NCBI RefSeq assembly: GCF_039962115.1
Contig: NZ_JAMPKJ010000006.1
Location: 1-64,000 of the forward strand
Reading direction: 5' to 3'
Length of the DNA stretch: 64,000 nucleotides
Source of the DNA: Funiculus sociatus GB2-C1
GTDB taxonomy: Bacteria; Cyanobacteriota; Cyanobacteriia; Cyanobacteriales; FACHB-T130
Below the pieces are notes generated by a model. It saw nothing but the letters and a program-made list of their open reading frames with translations, searched no databases and was not told where the DNA came from. Below are positions 1 through 8,384 of this stretch, piece after piece. The position numbers and the translations under genes were made by a program. The number at the start of each line of letters is the position of its first letter. Position 1 is the stretch's first letter.

Positions 1-102
1 CCTGACTTAGCCAAAGCCATAGAGGAAGCATTTAATAAGCTCTCCTTGAAGGACATCCAAAATTGGTTTACACACTGCTGTTACTGTACCTCAGCAGACT
101 AG
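1..102 (+). mobile_element. IS630-type transposase, C-terminal end (partial)
   Basis: The open frame enters from outside the window and ends at TAG 100-102, giving 33 residues that finish with NWFTHCCYCTSAD. This tail (acidic helix, then WF-HC-YC-TS) is the usual C-terminus of cyanobacterial IS630 transposases, which move DNA by a DDE mechanism into TA targets. Only the tail is present, so the catalytic residues, intactness and left end cannot be judged. The call rests on recognising the tail. Confidence 0.6.
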
Positions 103-533
103 GAAACGCTATATCTCAATACTGGATAGTGAACAACTGTTGACAATTGAGTTGCAAGTTCGCCTATCGTGCGCTTTAGAATATTTGAAGTTAGCAGTGA
201 TCTGTCTCGCAGAAGCTCGAAAATCTTCTACTACTTGGCAAGTGGGGCGATTTAGCGCGGGTTTTCTGTCTGGCGAATGAGCGCAATTATAACTGTGGAG
301 TGACTTATCCTATCTTAGAGACTGTTATTCTAAAAATAGTGGCTATAAACCCTGATTGGAAAATGTAACATAGTTTACAACAAAATAAGTTTTTTCTTCA
401 GCATAATTTCTGCTCTTATCTATCTAGGCAAGCTATCTAGTTTAGGTTATATAACTATTAATCTAACTAATATTTTAGATTTTTCCCTTTTTGTTTGGTC
501 TTTTCTTACTCTTCGTTACATTTTGGAGAAACT
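103..533. other. Intergenic region after the transposase tail
   Basis: About 430 bases with no convincing reading frame on either strand. The first part is probably the end of the insertion sequence. The last 130 bases are very A+T rich and probably hold the promoter of the next gene, but no clear -35/-10 pair is visible. Confidence 0.5.
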
Positions 534-1889
534 ATGCAAGTTGAGAACAGCATCTATGAAGTAGCTATCATTGGAGGGGGAGTCTCTGGAACCGCTTTAC
601 TATATAGCTTAAGCAACTATACCAACGTAAAGCGCATTGTTTTAATAGAAAAGAATTCAGAAGTTGCTTTAGGTAACTCTCATAAAACAAGTAATAGCCA
701 AACACTTCATTTTGGCGACATAGAGACTAACTACACTTTGGAGAAAGCTCAAAAAGTCAACAAAGCTTCTAGTTTAGTTAAAAATTATATTTTGAGAAAC
801 GATCCGCAGCAAGAAATATACAGCAAATACCACAAAATGGTTTTGGGTATAGGAAAAGAACAAATTGAAGAACTTAGAGAAAGATACAAAGAATTTAAGT
901 CGCTGTTTCCTAAGTTGAAATTGATTGGAAAAGAAGAAATTAAATTTATAGAACCTAATCTAGTAAACGATAGATCGCCTGAAGAAGAAATTTTGGCTTT
1001 GTTTACTGAGGAAGGTTACACAATAGATTTTCAGAAGCTATCCCAATCATTTTTAGAAAGAGCAATTAATAAGGCTCAAGAAAGAATTGATTTGATGATG
1101 GAAACAAAGGTTAAAAATATCAAAAAAGAAGGAGGATTTTATCAGATTCAAACTGATAAAGAAGTAGTGGTTGCTAAGGTGGTTATTTTTACAGCAGCAG
1201 CCTATAGTTTACTGTTTGCAAAATCTCTAGGATACGGAAAAGATTATGCGCTCCTGAATGTAGCAGGGAATTTTTACCTGGCACCAGGGGTTTTAAACGG
1301 TAAAGTCTATACTGTACAGATGAAAGAAATACCTTTTGCAGCTATTCATGGAGATTCAGAAGTTCACGATCAAAGTAAGACTAGATTTGGCCCAACTGCC
1401 AAAGTTACTTTTCAGTTAGAGGGACGTAACTATGCTAGTATTTTTGACTATTTTAGAACAGCCGGACTCAGTATCAATGCTTTTTTAAGCTTTTTCAATA
1501 TCCTTTCAGATAAGGTGATATTGAAATATATATTGAGAAATTATATTTACGATATTCCCTTAATTGGTAGGAGGTTATTTTTAAAAGAGGCGCAAAAAAT
1601 TGTTCCTTCATTACAATTGAGCGATTTGTCTCTGGCTAAAGGGTATGGAGGAATTAGACCTCAAATTGTTAATCTTAAGAATAAGCGCCTTGAGTTGGGA
1701 GAAGCTAAAATTCTAGGAGAAAATATAGTATTTAACATAACGCCTTCTCCTGGGGCTTCAACTTGCTTACAAAATGCCGAATATGATACAGAAAAAATTC
1801 TAGATTTTCTGGGTCAAGAGTATACATTTGACAAAAACCGATTCTTGCAAGATTTAGGGGATGAGCAAGCTTTGGCTCAAATTACATAA
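534..1889 (+). CDS. mqo: Malate:quinone oxidoreductase, Helicobacter-type
   Basis: Predicted FAD enzyme that oxidises malate to oxaloacetate and passes electrons to the quinone pool at the membrane, replacing or supplementing NAD-malate dehydrogenase. The N-terminus has the dinucleotide-binding motif AIIGGGVSG, followed by an acidic strand end (LIEKN). The block NSQTLHFGDIETNYTLEKA, the later RFGPTA and the C-terminal NITPSPGASTCLQNA match the epsilonproteobacterial Mqo branch as I remember it, better than the E. coli type. Length is 451 residues, as usual. The ATG at 534 is chosen because GGAGA at 525-529 precedes it; a TTG at 495 lacks a ribosome site. Composition is clearly A+T richer than neighbouring genes and an IS630 tail lies upstream, so recent transfer is likely. 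A related FAD oxidoreductase with another substrate is the alternative. Confidence 0.8.
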   Translation: MQVENSIYEVAIIGGGVSGTALLYSLSNYTNVKRIVLIEKNSEVALGNSHKTSNSQTLHFGDIETNYTLEKAQKVNKASSLVKNYILRNDPQQEIYSKYHKMVLGIGKEQIEELRERYKEFKSLFPKLKLIGKEEIKFIEPNLVNDRSPEEEILALFTEEGYTIDFQKLSQSFLERAINKAQERIDLMMETKVKNIKKEGGFYQIQTDKEVVVAKVVIFTAAAYSLLFAKSLGYGKDYALLNVAGNFYLAPGVLNGKVYTVQMKEIPFAAIHGDSEVHDQSKTRFGPTAKVTFQLEGRNYASIFDYFRTAGLSINAFLSFFNILSDKVILKYILRNYIYDIPLIGRRLFLKEAQKIVPSLQLSDLSLAKGYGGIRPQIVNLKNKRLELGEAKILGENIVFNITPSPGASTCLQNAEYDTEKILDFLGQEYTFDKNRFLQDLGDEQALAQIT

Positions 1890-1913
1890 CTATTGCATGG
1901 CATGGCAGTTGTC

Positions 1914-3245
1914 TCAACGTTTGGTGGACTTAAACCGTTCTTGCGCTGTCTTAAACGCTTCTTGCATCACAGACTGAATTTTCTTAGGGTCTGGTTTCTT
2001 GCCCCCCATTAAATCCCCGAAGTAAACGCAGGCTCCTTCGCCCAACGCCCAAGTGTACGCAGCAGCCCAGGAAGCTGCTATTACACTCCCTATACCAGGT
2101 ATGAATTTGATTAACTCTCGCCCGACTGCCCGCGCCAGAAACCCACTAGCGATCGCGCTGACAATACCCCCCGCCTGCGATGGAGTCACTGTTTGCCCGT
2201 ACAAATTCCCTAAAATACCCACCATCGATACTTGCAAAGCAGTCAGCACTGGCATGGTGGCAAATGGTAGTGGCACAGCTTCAACCGTGGCTGCCATGAT
2301 GGAAAATGCCAACATATAGCGTCTTCCGACATCCCGGTAAAGGTTGCCAATTTTCTCACTAGCTCCCTTATCCAACAGCTGATAAATCGCACGGGCTTCA
2401 GCTTCCGGGAGTAGGTCTGCTAGAGCATCTCTGAGCGCCTCTAAGCCATAAAATACCGGATCGTAGCCGTCTTCTTCTAGAGTGAAGTCAATTAATACTG
2501 AGCGATCGCACACTCCGGAAAAGGCTTGCTGGAGCGCGGCAAAGGCTCGATTTACCTGCTCAATGTCAGGTGGATAAGTAGGATGATCGGAGGTATCGTT
2601 TGGATAAACTTCATGTAAGCAGGTGACAGCCAACAGACAGGGAACATCTGGATGCTGCTGACGCAAGTTCTGTGCAATTTGTCGCAGCGTGTCGGTGGCA
2701 AAATCATTGATTTTGACGGTCAGAATCAGGATTTTGGCGCGGTGAGTTTCCTGTTGCAAATCTCCCACCAACTCCCGCACAATCGCCTGTGTGTCCTGAT
2801 TGACATCTCCTAGCCCAACTGTATCTGTAAAGATGAGCAACGGCAGATCGTCAGAAGGATAGGCATAGCGTTCGGTGTGCTGGGTGTGGGGACGAAATCC
2901 CTGACCCACAATCTCAGGTGAAACGCCCGTCAGTCCTCGCACAATCGAACTTTTCCCGGCTTGGGGCTTACCAATCAACAAGGCTTCTGTGGTTGGTAAT
3001 TCGGCTCGAACACTCTCTAAAATCTCTGCAATTCGCTCTTCGCTGACGCTAAACAACCCAGCAGCCTTCTGAGCCGCTTCTATGGGTAGGAGTTGCCTCA
3101 AGCGTGTTGTTGCGTTGTTCCAGACACCTGCAATGCGGTTTATCGGGGAATCATCGACTGACCCAGTTGTTACATCAGTCGGTTCACTCAATTGCTGAGA
3201 ATTAGCTGAAGGCGAGTCAGCATCACGTTGCTCAGTCATGGGCAT
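1914..3245 (-). CDS. GTPase with C-terminal DUF697 membrane domain
   Basis: Probably a membrane-associated GTPase of unknown role. After a polar 40-residue leader comes a Ras-like domain with P-loop GKPQAGKSS near residue 95 and a G3 motif DTVGLGD near 145. The expected NKxD guanine-specificity motif is not visible; the corresponding strand reads AVTCLHE, so base specificity is uncertain. The last ~150 residues form a DUF697/YcjF-like region with three hydrophobic, glycine-rich segments (for example FIPGIGSVIAASWAAAYTWALG). Start is ambiguous: TTG 3248, ATG 3245 or ATG 3239, none with a good ribosome site. The gene converges on mqo, with 24 bases between the stop codons, and appears monocistronic. 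Confidence 0.8.
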   Translation of the reverse strand: MPMTEQRDADSPSANSQQLSEPTDVTTGSVDDSPINRIAGVWNNATTRLRQLLPIEAAQKAAGLFSVSEERIAEILESVRAELPTTEALLIGKPQAGKSSIVRGLTGVSPEIVGQGFRPHTQHTERYAYPSDDLPLLIFTDTVGLGDVNQDTQAIVRELVGDLQQETHRAKILILTVKINDFATDTLRQIAQNLRQQHPDVPCLLAVTCLHEVYPNDTSDHPTYPPDIEQVNRAFAALQQAFSGVCDRSVLIDFTLEEDGYDPVFYGLEALRDALADLLPEAEARAIYQLLDKGASEKIGNLYRDVGRRYMLAFSIMAATVEAVPLPFATMPVLTALQVSMVGILGNLYGQTVTPSQAGGIVSAIASGFLARAVGRELIKFIPGIGSVIAASWAAAYTWALGEGACVYFGDLMGGKKPDPKKIQSVMQEAFKTAQERFKSTKR

Positions 3246-3633
3246 CAAAAAAGCGGATAGGTTCAGACTACATCGAGTCTATTATCCAGACTACAAGCAA
3301 CGGCACAAGAAGATCCGCTTTTATAGGGTTTCTCAGTTGTATTAAATACAGAAACTAACCCTCAGCCCCTTCTCTTCAAGGGAAGCACGGTGGTTTCATT
3401 TATTAAAAGAAAATTCTGTAACCTTAATTTTGATTAGCGGTAGGGGCTTTTTGATTGCATGGAACGAGGCATTGCATACACTTGGGGTCTACGGTCGAAG
3501 GCTAATTTCGTTTCCGTGCGATCGCAAGTCTAAACTTTCAATGCAACCTCTGTTGTTAGCTCTAGCAGCCTGGTGGGAATACTGAGAAAGGACGCGATCG
3601 CGCTGCTTAAGTTTTAGCAACCAGGAGAAAATC
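3246..3633. other. Intergenic region with interspersed repeat fragment
   Basis: Divergent intergenic region. It contains CAGCCCCTTCTCTTCAAGG near 3364 and GGTGGTTTCATTTATTAA near 3390. The second string recurs near 15809, also after a C-rich palindrome, so both belong to a dispersed repeat. An upstream-reading frame on the minus strand at 3489-3782 has no protein-like features and is not called. Confidence 0.5.
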
Positions 3634-4767
3634 ATGACTTTAACAGTTACAGCAACGTTTATGCTCGCTGATTGGATCGCCAAGGGACTTGCAGATGGAA
3701 CCTTTGAGCGCGCTGGGGGTGTGATTAGAGAAGTAGGAACAGGGCGAATCGTTACTTTTTTACGGGAATTTGGCTCAACCACTGCTCAATTGCCGCAGCA
3801 ATTGCAAATGGCTCAAGGACTTTTGATGGTAGGTTCTGCTGCCAGTCTGCTTAACCTGGGTGTATCAGTGATCGGATTTGCTGTAATAAACCAGCGCCTT
3901 AACGAATTAGAAAAACGCCTAAAAAATGCAGAAGAACTATTGAATAAGATTGACCGCAAAATTGATCTTGGATACTACGCTAACTTTCGTGCCGCACTGG
4001 ATTTGGCAGTTAGTGCTTTTACGATGTCCAAAGTTGAAAACCGTGAACGTGCTGCATTTGCTGCTATTGATCGCCTTTTAGCAGCTCAACATCATTACAC
4101 AGGTTATACCGATAACGAACTGGAACAAGGTAGCCAGATTGCTGATGAATATCTTTTGACCTTATCTCTAGCTTATATTGCTGAAGCACGTTGTCATCTT
4201 GAGTTAGGAGAACCCGAAACAGCACTAAGTCGCTTCCAAGAAGGCGCGAAAGTTGTCCGTTCTCGTATTCTTAAATATATTAAGCTTCTACTTACTTCTA
4301 ACCCAGCAGCTTACTTACAGCCTCAGTTCAAAGGTAAGATAGATTTGCGGCGACTAACCCGAATTTACCAGTGGATTGACCCAGGTTTGGATGAAAATGC
4401 TGTGTTTGAGCTTCAACGTCACAATTTGCTTAAGATGGCGAAAGAACCTGATAAATGGGCTGAATCGTTACCAGCGGCAATTCTAACTCGCGTTGAGGTT
4501 GCAGGAAGTTGGTTTGGGCCAAGTAATGAAGATTTGAAGCGAGAGGCTGATAAACGTCTTCCCGAAGTGCTGGAAGTAATAGAATCTATGGTGGAAACTA
4601 ATCGCCGTTTTGAAGCGTATCAGACAGAAATACAAGCGATCGCGCAATTGGGAATTAGCTTCCATGACTGGCTGAAATTAGCTCCCTATACAGAATCTAA
4701 ACCCGACGGCGCAGAATTAATGTACATCATCCCGTCTAAGCCTCTAGAATTGAAACTCTCTGTTTAA
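3634..4767 (+). CDS. Unrecognised protein with one membrane segment and coiled coil
   Basis: I do not recognise this 377-residue protein. Residues 1-60 are amphipathic with glycine-rich turns. Residues ~61-86 form one long hydrophobic segment (LLMVGSAASLLNLGVSVIGFAVI), followed directly by a heptad-like coiled coil (~87-112, LNELEKRLKNAEELLNKIDRKI). The remainder is helical and looks TPR-like around residues 130-210 (alanine/leucine helices and ALSRFQEGAKVV). Start ATG 3634 is supported by AGGAG at 3623-3627. It stands alone between two minus-strand genes. A stalk-like coiled coil after a membrane helix could suit a membrane-perturbing effector or a scaffold, but this is speculation. Confidence 0.75.
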   Translation: MTLTVTATFMLADWIAKGLADGTFERAGGVIREVGTGRIVTFLREFGSTTAQLPQQLQMAQGLLMVGSAASLLNLGVSVIGFAVINQRLNELEKRLKNAEELLNKIDRKIDLGYYANFRAALDLAVSAFTMSKVENRERAAFAAIDRLLAAQHHYTGYTDNELEQGSQIADEYLLTLSLAYIAEARCHLELGEPETALSRFQEGAKVVRSRILKYIKLLLTSNPAAYLQPQFKGKIDLRRLTRIYQWIDPGLDENAVFELQRHNLLKMAKEPDKWAESLPAAILTRVEVAGSWFGPSNEDLKREADKRLPEVLEVIESMVETNRRFEAYQTEIQAIAQLGISFHDWLKLAPYTESKPDGAELMYIIPSKPLELKLSV

Positions 4768-4981
4768 AATGGTTTCTCTTATAGACGAATATCGCCTGAC
4801 GCTTGGCTCTCAAACGTAGGCGATATCGTACCATTACATCACGTCGGGTGTTCCCAGTTAAAACTTGTCAAACTACAAGTTATTTTGGTTCTTGAACAAA
4901 ACCCACTATCAAGAATTAATCCGAATTTAATCCACGCAGACGGACTTGGTAGCCGCGTCCAATCGCTGGGTGTTTTAATTT

Positions 4982-6145
4982 TTACCGATTTGCTATCCAA
5001 TACCCTAACGCCTGTCCCATCTTTTTCAGATAAAAAGGTCGCTGGTAACTGTAGTCTGCCAGTTGTGCTGCGGGTGCGATAATGCCTCTGTACTTTTCAC
5101 CATCGCACCAGTAACCATTCGGTTCAGATAGTGGCGTATCAACTTGGGTAAAGTGCATCAAACCAAACAATCCCGCATTAAGCAATTCTTGCTGGCGCGA
5201 TCGCAACTCCTGATAAACTAAAGCTCCACCATTATCCCAATCAGTGTTTGGATCTGCCATCAGGAAAAGGTAGTCTATCATAGACGATTTTCCCAGTTTC
5301 GTCTTGATGAAGTTAGCAATCTCGATTATCCGGTCAGGCATATCAGAAAGCTTAGCTTGATCCGGGGTTAAGCGTTGGCATCCATTGCCATCATTACGCC
5401 AGGGCCCCTGCGTCACTTGGAAGCCAAAAAACTCTACTCCTGGTGCTGCTGCACTCAGAGTGGTTAGAAATTTGTCTAAGCCACCCGTTCCGGGGTTGAA
5501 GTCACCAAAAGCTAAACCGACTTTCACCCGCAGTCCGGTGACAGACCGACTTGAGTTGCGTAGTCTTTGGGCAGCTTCAGCCATCAATTTACCAAAATTT
5601 TGCGGTATACTCGCATCCCAACCAGATGATACTAAGGCGGGGTCGCGGAGGGTTCCCACTAAGTTATGCTCTGGTTCTAGCACCAGGTATACTTGTCCTG
5701 TGGTTTTAGCTAGGACTTCCTTGGCGAAGCGGTCTAACTCGGAAAAATACCAACTTTTCCTAGCTTCAATTTCCGCCCAAGTTTTTTTAGTTTGAGCATC
5801 GGCTGTGATGAAGTCAAGGATAAAAACCGGGATGACACCTTCTTGTTTCATCCTAGCTGTACTTGTGCAAGTAGTCTGACCTGAGACGCAACCATACCAG
5901 ATTGGCTCCCATCCCTTACCTACCCAAATCTGCTGCATATCTGGTTTGGGTAAGCCTGCTTCTTTAGAAATGTCCAGGCTATCTGTCCACGTACCTTGGA
6001 CTAAGCTAGCGCCGCCACCATAACCGAGTAGAATCCGAGTGGTTTGGGATGTGGCGACGGTGTTGAATTCAAATGATAGAACGAACGCGATCGCAAACGC
6101 CAGCAAAAATTTCCACGTTTTGTTCTTGAAAAAACTTATATTCAC
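4982..6145 (-). CDS. Secreted glycoside-hydrolase-like protein
   Basis: Exported protein of 387 residues. Start GTG 6145 is chosen because GAGGC lies 7 bases upstream and it puts a normal signal peptide at the N-terminus (FFKNKTWKFLLAFAIAFVLSF, cleavage probably after TVATSQ). An upstream ATG at 6265 would bury the signal 40 residues in. The mature part alternates strands and helices like a TIM barrel. VYLVLEPEHN near residue 160 resembles a strand-end catalytic Glu, FFGFQVTQGPW and IDYLFLMADPNTDWD look like further strand ends. Cysteines in GCVSGQTTC and the C-terminal WCDG suggest disulfides. No family can be named with certainty; a substrate is unknown. Monocistronic. Confidence 0.65.
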   Translation of the reverse strand: MNISFFKNKTWKFLLAFAIAFVLSFEFNTVATSQTTRILLGYGGGASLVQGTWTDSLDISKEAGLPKPDMQQIWVGKGWEPIWYGCVSGQTTCTSTARMKQEGVIPVFILDFITADAQTKKTWAEIEARKSWYFSELDRFAKEVLAKTTGQVYLVLEPEHNLVGTLRDPALVSSGWDASIPQNFGKLMAEAAQRLRNSSRSVTGLRVKVGLAFGDFNPGTGGLDKFLTTLSAAAPGVEFFGFQVTQGPWRNDGNGCQRLTPDQAKLSDMPDRIIEIANFIKTKLGKSSMIDYLFLMADPNTDWDNGGALVYQELRSRQQELLNAGLFGLMHFTQVDTPLSEPNGYWCDGEKYRGIIAPAAQLADYSYQRPFYLKKMGQALGYWIANR

Positions 6146-6629
6146 AAAAGTTGCCTCAATTAAAGATAGGTGTATCTGTCGAGTCCTTTCCCACGCCGAT
6201 AAGTTTTTCGACAGCTTCTCTCCGTGTCCGGCAAGTATTAAAAAGTTCAGTATTTTCTCTAACAAGTACGTAGATTAGCGTAAGAAAATTGTATATTGGG
6301 TTTTGCGATCGCAACCTAATACCCACAAGGATTTGTTGGGTTTCGATGGCAAAACTGAATAAATGCTTACTTGCTAAATTAACGGATAATACCTAAGCAA
6401 GTTGGGTGCGTAAGTGCAACGTAACGCACCAAAACCCTTACAATTTTGGAGGTAGGTAGGGTTTTTGAAACTCAACATCCAGTAAACAAGCGTGAGTTAT
6501 TGGGTAAGGTGCCTCAAACGCCACATCGCTCAACGAGGGGAACCTCCGCTTTTCGTGTGGCTCCCCAACCTACAAAATATGCACTATTTTAAGTGTGCTA
6601 CCACAATACAAAATGGAAGAAAATTCAAA
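6146..6629. other. Divergent intergenic region with repeat fragments
   Basis: Divergent promoters must lie here. TTTGTTGGGTTTCG near 6331 belongs to the dispersed GTTGGGTTTC repeat also seen at 10748, 27505 and 35003. An in-frame extension of the next gene (6492-6629) is more likely leader or repeat DNA than coding because the family-conserved part begins at 6630. Confidence 0.45.
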
Positions 6630-7115
6630 ATGAGCAACACAGTTTCCGACATCGCTGTAAAAACCATCAATGGGGAAGATAAACAACTCTCCGAGTACGC
6701 CGGAAAGGTACTCTTAATAGTAAATGTGGCTTCCTATTGTGGCTACACGCTTCAATACAAAGGACTGGAACAGTTAAACCAAAAATATCGAGATACTGGG
6801 TTGCGCGTCTTAGCTTTCCCCTGCAACGACTTTGGAGCGCAAGAACCTGGAAGCAACGCAGAAATTATGCAATTCTGCACGAAAAACTACGGCGTTAACT
6901 TTGAGATGTTTGACAAAGTTCACGCCAAAGGTTCCCAACAGCACCCACTTTATAATCGACTCACCAATGCAGTTGAACCTACAGGAAATGTTTCTTGGAA
7001 TTTTGAGAAATTCTTAATCAGCAAGCAGGGTGAAGTGGTCGCCAGATTTAATAGTAGCGTCAAGCCAGATTCTCCTGAATTGATTGCTGCAATTGAACGT
7101 GAGTTAGCAAAATAA
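6630..7115 (+). CDS. Glutathione peroxidase family protein (thiol peroxidase)
   Basis: Reduces hydrogen peroxide and lipid hydroperoxides; cyanobacterial members usually use thioredoxin or NADPH-linked donors. The 161-residue protein has the family core NVASYCGYT with catalytic Cys37 (Cys, not selenocysteine), the GLRVLAFPCNDFGAQEPGS block carrying the tetrad Gln, and VSWNFEKFLI carrying the tetrad Trp and Asn. Start ATG 6630 has GGAAGA at 6615-6620; the frame opens 46 codons earlier without a ribosome site. It is first in a run of six same-strand genes and is followed 11 bases later by the DUF1824 gene. Confidence 0.93.
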   Translation: MSNTVSDIAVKTINGEDKQLSEYAGKVLLIVNVASYCGYTLQYKGLEQLNQKYRDTGLRVLAFPCNDFGAQEPGSNAEIMQFCTKNYGVNFEMFDKVHAKGSQQHPLYNRLTNAVEPTGNVSWNFEKFLISKQGEVVARFNSSVKPDSPELIAAIERELAK

Positions 7116-7126
7116 CTGTAAAATTT

Positions 7127-7549
7127 ATGTCCATACAAAACCCGGCTAATCTCACTGTTGAAGAGGCGCATAAAATCCTTAAGACTTTCGACTGCGTAAA
7201 GAGTGCCACTGAATCAGCACCAACTAAAGATTCAATTCGTCAAGCTTTACTTTTGGTGACAGAGCTTTGCGATAATCAAATATTAGGAATTTGCGCCGAC
7301 ACCGCAGAACAGGGTATTCTGGCTTTGAAAACTTATGTAGCAGTTTTGGGTTATGAAATACCCCAATTATCGGCAATAGATGGCTCTGTTTACATCAAAT
7401 TTAACCCAAAAACGAGTTTGTGTTATCTTGATTCTTACACAGGAGAACATCGCGGAGTTTTAATTTCCTGCCAGTCTGCATATGACGGAGGAATCAACGA
7501 AATGTACGGGCATTTGCCACTAGATTTATTCACATCGGAATCGTCATGA
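7127..7549 (+). CDS. DUF1824 family protein
   Basis: A 140-residue member of the cyanobacterial/plastid DUF1824 family; function unknown. The family pattern is visible: an N-terminal helical part (TVEEAHKILKTFDCVKSATES) followed by a strand-rich part with GSVYIKFNPKTSLCYLDSYTGEHRGVLISCQS and the terminal GHLPLDLF. It starts 11 bases after the peroxidase and its stop codon overlaps the next start (ATGA at 7546-7549), so translation is probably coupled within one operon. Confidence 0.85.
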   Translation: MSIQNPANLTVEEAHKILKTFDCVKSATESAPTKDSIRQALLLVTELCDNQILGICADTAEQGILALKTYVAVLGYEIPQLSAIDGSVYIKFNPKTSLCYLDSYTGEHRGVLISCQSAYDGGINEMYGHLPLDLFTSESS

Positions 7550-8367
7550 ACGTAGCAATCATTGGCTGTGGTTACGTTGGTAAAGCAGTTGCTCAATATT
7601 GGCAAAAATCAAGTTTTGTTGTCACCGCAACCACAACCACCCCGGAAAAAGTTTCAGAATTGGAAGCAGTTGCCCAAAGAGTTGTAGTAGTTAAAGGCAA
7701 CAATCCAGAAGGACTAAAATCAGTGTTGGAAAACCAGGATACTGTGCTTTTAAGCGTTGGGGCGAAGAGTGCCAATGGGTACGAAGAAAGTTATCTGGAA
7801 ACTGCTCAAAATTTAGCGTCAATTTTACCCCAAATAGGTTCGCTGCGACAACTAATTTACACGGGAAGTTACTCTATCTATGGCGATAGAAATGGCTCAT
7901 TAGTAGATGAAAAATCACCTGTTGCCCCAGAAAATTCAAATGGTAAAATTCTGTCTCAAACTGAGGAAGTATTACTGCCAGCATCAACTAAAAATCTAGG
8001 CGTTTGTATTCTTCGCTTGGGTGGAATTTATGGTTCTGGTCGCGAACTGGTGAAGATTTTTCGCAATGCACCCGGAACAACCAGACCTGGAAGCGGAGAA
8101 GATATTACAAATTGGATTCACCTTGATGATATCGTTGCTGCTATAGAATTCGTCCGTCAGCACCGACTGCAAGGCATTTATAACTTAGTAGATGATGCCC
8201 ATCTGACAAGTAGAGAACTGCTGGATAGAATGTGCGAAAAACACAACTTGCCTAAAGTTTTATGGGATTCGTCTCTTAAGAGCGTTCGACCATACAATGC
8301 ACTGGTTTCTAATGAAAAGATAAAAGACGCAGGATATCAGTTGATTCATCCACAAATGATAGTGTAA
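7546..8367 (+). CDS. NAD-dependent epimerase/dehydratase family protein (YeeZ-like)
   Basis: Rossmann-fold short-chain dehydrogenase of the extended type, 273 residues. The N-terminus carries the cofactor motif IIGCGYVGKAVA. LIYTGSYSIYGD supplies the usual Ser and Tyr region, but the canonical YxxxK is not evident, so substrate and even activity are uncertain. GGIYGSGRE and NWIHLDDIVAAIEFV are standard late motifs of the family. The start overlaps the DUF1824 stop by four bases, and the aldo/keto reductase follows after 17 bases. Substrate cannot be deduced; a nucleotide sugar or an oxidised metabolite is possible. Confidence 0.85.
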   Translation: MNVAIIGCGYVGKAVAQYWQKSSFVVTATTTTPEKVSELEAVAQRVVVVKGNNPEGLKSVLENQDTVLLSVGAKSANGYEESYLETAQNLASILPQIGSLRQLIYTGSYSIYGDRNGSLVDEKSPVAPENSNGKILSQTEEVLLPASTKNLGVCILRLGGIYGSGRELVKIFRNAPGTTRPGSGEDITNWIHLDDIVAAIEFVRQHRLQGIYNLVDDAHLTSRELLDRMCEKHNLPKVLWDSSLKSVRPYNALVSNEKIKDAGYQLIHPQMIV

Positions 8368-8384
8368 TTGATATATTATAAGGC

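Noticed and set aside
3489..3782. 97-codon minus-strand frame over the start of the 3634 gene
   Set aside because: It overlaps the well-supported start and ribosome site of the plus-strand gene and has no protein-like features.
6492..6629. 46-codon N-terminal extension of the glutathione peroxidase
   Set aside because: The extension lacks a ribosome site and family similarity; ATG 6630 has both.
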